Shown piece after piece: positions 53,010-53,156 of a DNA stretch of 53,156 nt. Numbering within the stretch: the first letter of the stretch is position 1; the number at the start of each line of letters is the position of its first letter. The translations under genes and the position numbers were made by a program. The notes beneath the pieces were generated by a model, which was not told where the DNA came from, made no database searches, and saw only the letters and a list, made by a program, of their open reading frames with translations. Origin of the DNA: Desulfobacterales bacterium (lineage in GTDB: Bacteria > Desulfobacterota > Desulfobacteria > Desulfobacterales > SURF-7); contig JABHLN010000011.1 of the NCBI GenBank assembly GCA_018693105.1, positions 1 to 53,156 on the forward strand. Direction: 5' to 3'.

Positions 53010-53156
53010 AAAATGGTCAAGGAAGTGTTTTTACTGAAAAGTACAATGTAAATCGATTAGTTTGGTATGAAGATACCAATGATCCTGATGATGCTATTGA
53101 AATGGAAAAACGTATTAAAGGGTGGTCGCGGGCAAAAAAGATTTCGTTAATTGAAG
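53006..53156 (+). pseudogene. GIY-YIG endonuclease-like fragment (N-terminally truncated)
   Basis: The plus strand from about 53006 encodes HKNGQGSVFTEKYNVNRLVWYE and then DTNDPDDAIEMEKRIKGW plus SRAKKISLIE, which runs off the window. This is the C-terminal half of the small UPF0213/GIY-YIG proteins. The N-terminal GIY-YIG motifs are missing: the sequence before 53006 belongs to the sigma gene. A frame could begin at an ATG at 52967 but would give an unrelated N-terminus. Confidence 0.75.

Overview
The window reads as a chromosome segment of an anaerobic, acid-oxidising bacterium of the sulfate-reducing Desulfobacterota (Desulfobacterales-like). This is inferred from the gene content and not from a marker tree. 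The pointers are a menaquinone-type (B-type) succinate dehydrogenase beside methylmalonyl-CoA pathway genes, several acyl-CoA dehydrogenases and thiolases, many ferredoxin-nitroreductase and flavodoxin-ferredoxin fusions, a DUF3786-type protein, a probable selenocysteine peroxiredoxin, and an AT-rich sequence with long intergenic gaps. No ribosomal RNA, CRISPR array, prophage or intact transposase gene was seen.

Layout. Positions 1-14.2 kb are an accessory mix: an aldehyde dehydrogenase, a membrane glycosyltransferase, a thiolase, a ferredoxin-nitroreductase fusion, a peroxiredoxin whose frame is crossed by a UGA at the catalytic cysteine, an ATC-hydrolase-like protein, a RelE-type toxin-antitoxin pair, MsrA, two alpha/beta hydrolases and a second ferredoxin-nitroreductase. 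Positions 14.5-18.7 kb hold a DUF3786 protein, a flavodoxin-ferredoxin fusion, an exported SagB-like nitroreductase and a Fic protein preceded by a 70-bp tandem repeat. Positions 18.9-29.4 kb hold the central block, all on the minus strand: enoyl-CoA hydratase, methylmalonyl-CoA epimerase, methylmalonyl-CoA mutase, malate dehydrogenase, succinyl-CoA synthetase (sucC, sucD) and succinate dehydrogenase (sdhC, sdhA, sdhB). Together these convert methylmalonyl-CoA to succinyl-CoA, succinate and fumarate, and malate to oxaloacetate. Fumarase and the carboxylation step are not in the window.

Positions 29.6-41.5 kb are a lipid/acyl-CoA region: an SDR, an NTF2-like protein, a second flavodoxin-ferredoxin paralogue, two acyl-CoA dehydrogenases, an SCP-x-type thiolase, a third ferredoxin-nitroreductase and a regulator with both a MerR and a TetR DNA-binding domain. 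Two near-identical inverted repeats (TTGACT-N4-GGTCAA) lie before the thiolase and the nitroreductase that flank this regulator, so a small local regulon is likely. A 507-residue protein built of two copies of an unrecognised domain ends the region. Positions 41.9-46.3 kb are plus-strand housekeeping genes (argH, a lipoprotein, folK, a transaldolase-like aldolase, pgsA) and tRNA-Gly and tRNA-Cys. Positions 46.4-53.2 kb hold a small secreted protein, a MacAB/LolD-like ABC export system with two permeases, a secreted protein, and an anti-sigma/sigma pair whose sigma gene is cut off by a fragment of a GIY-YIG nuclease gene.

The most striking non-coding feature is a dispersed family of about 150-bp palindromic elements between genes. 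At least two internal types share the same roughly 20-bp terminal inverted repeat. In the commoner type the arms of the central hairpin differ from copy to copy but stay complementary. Several copies abut or supply stop codons, including that of sdhB.
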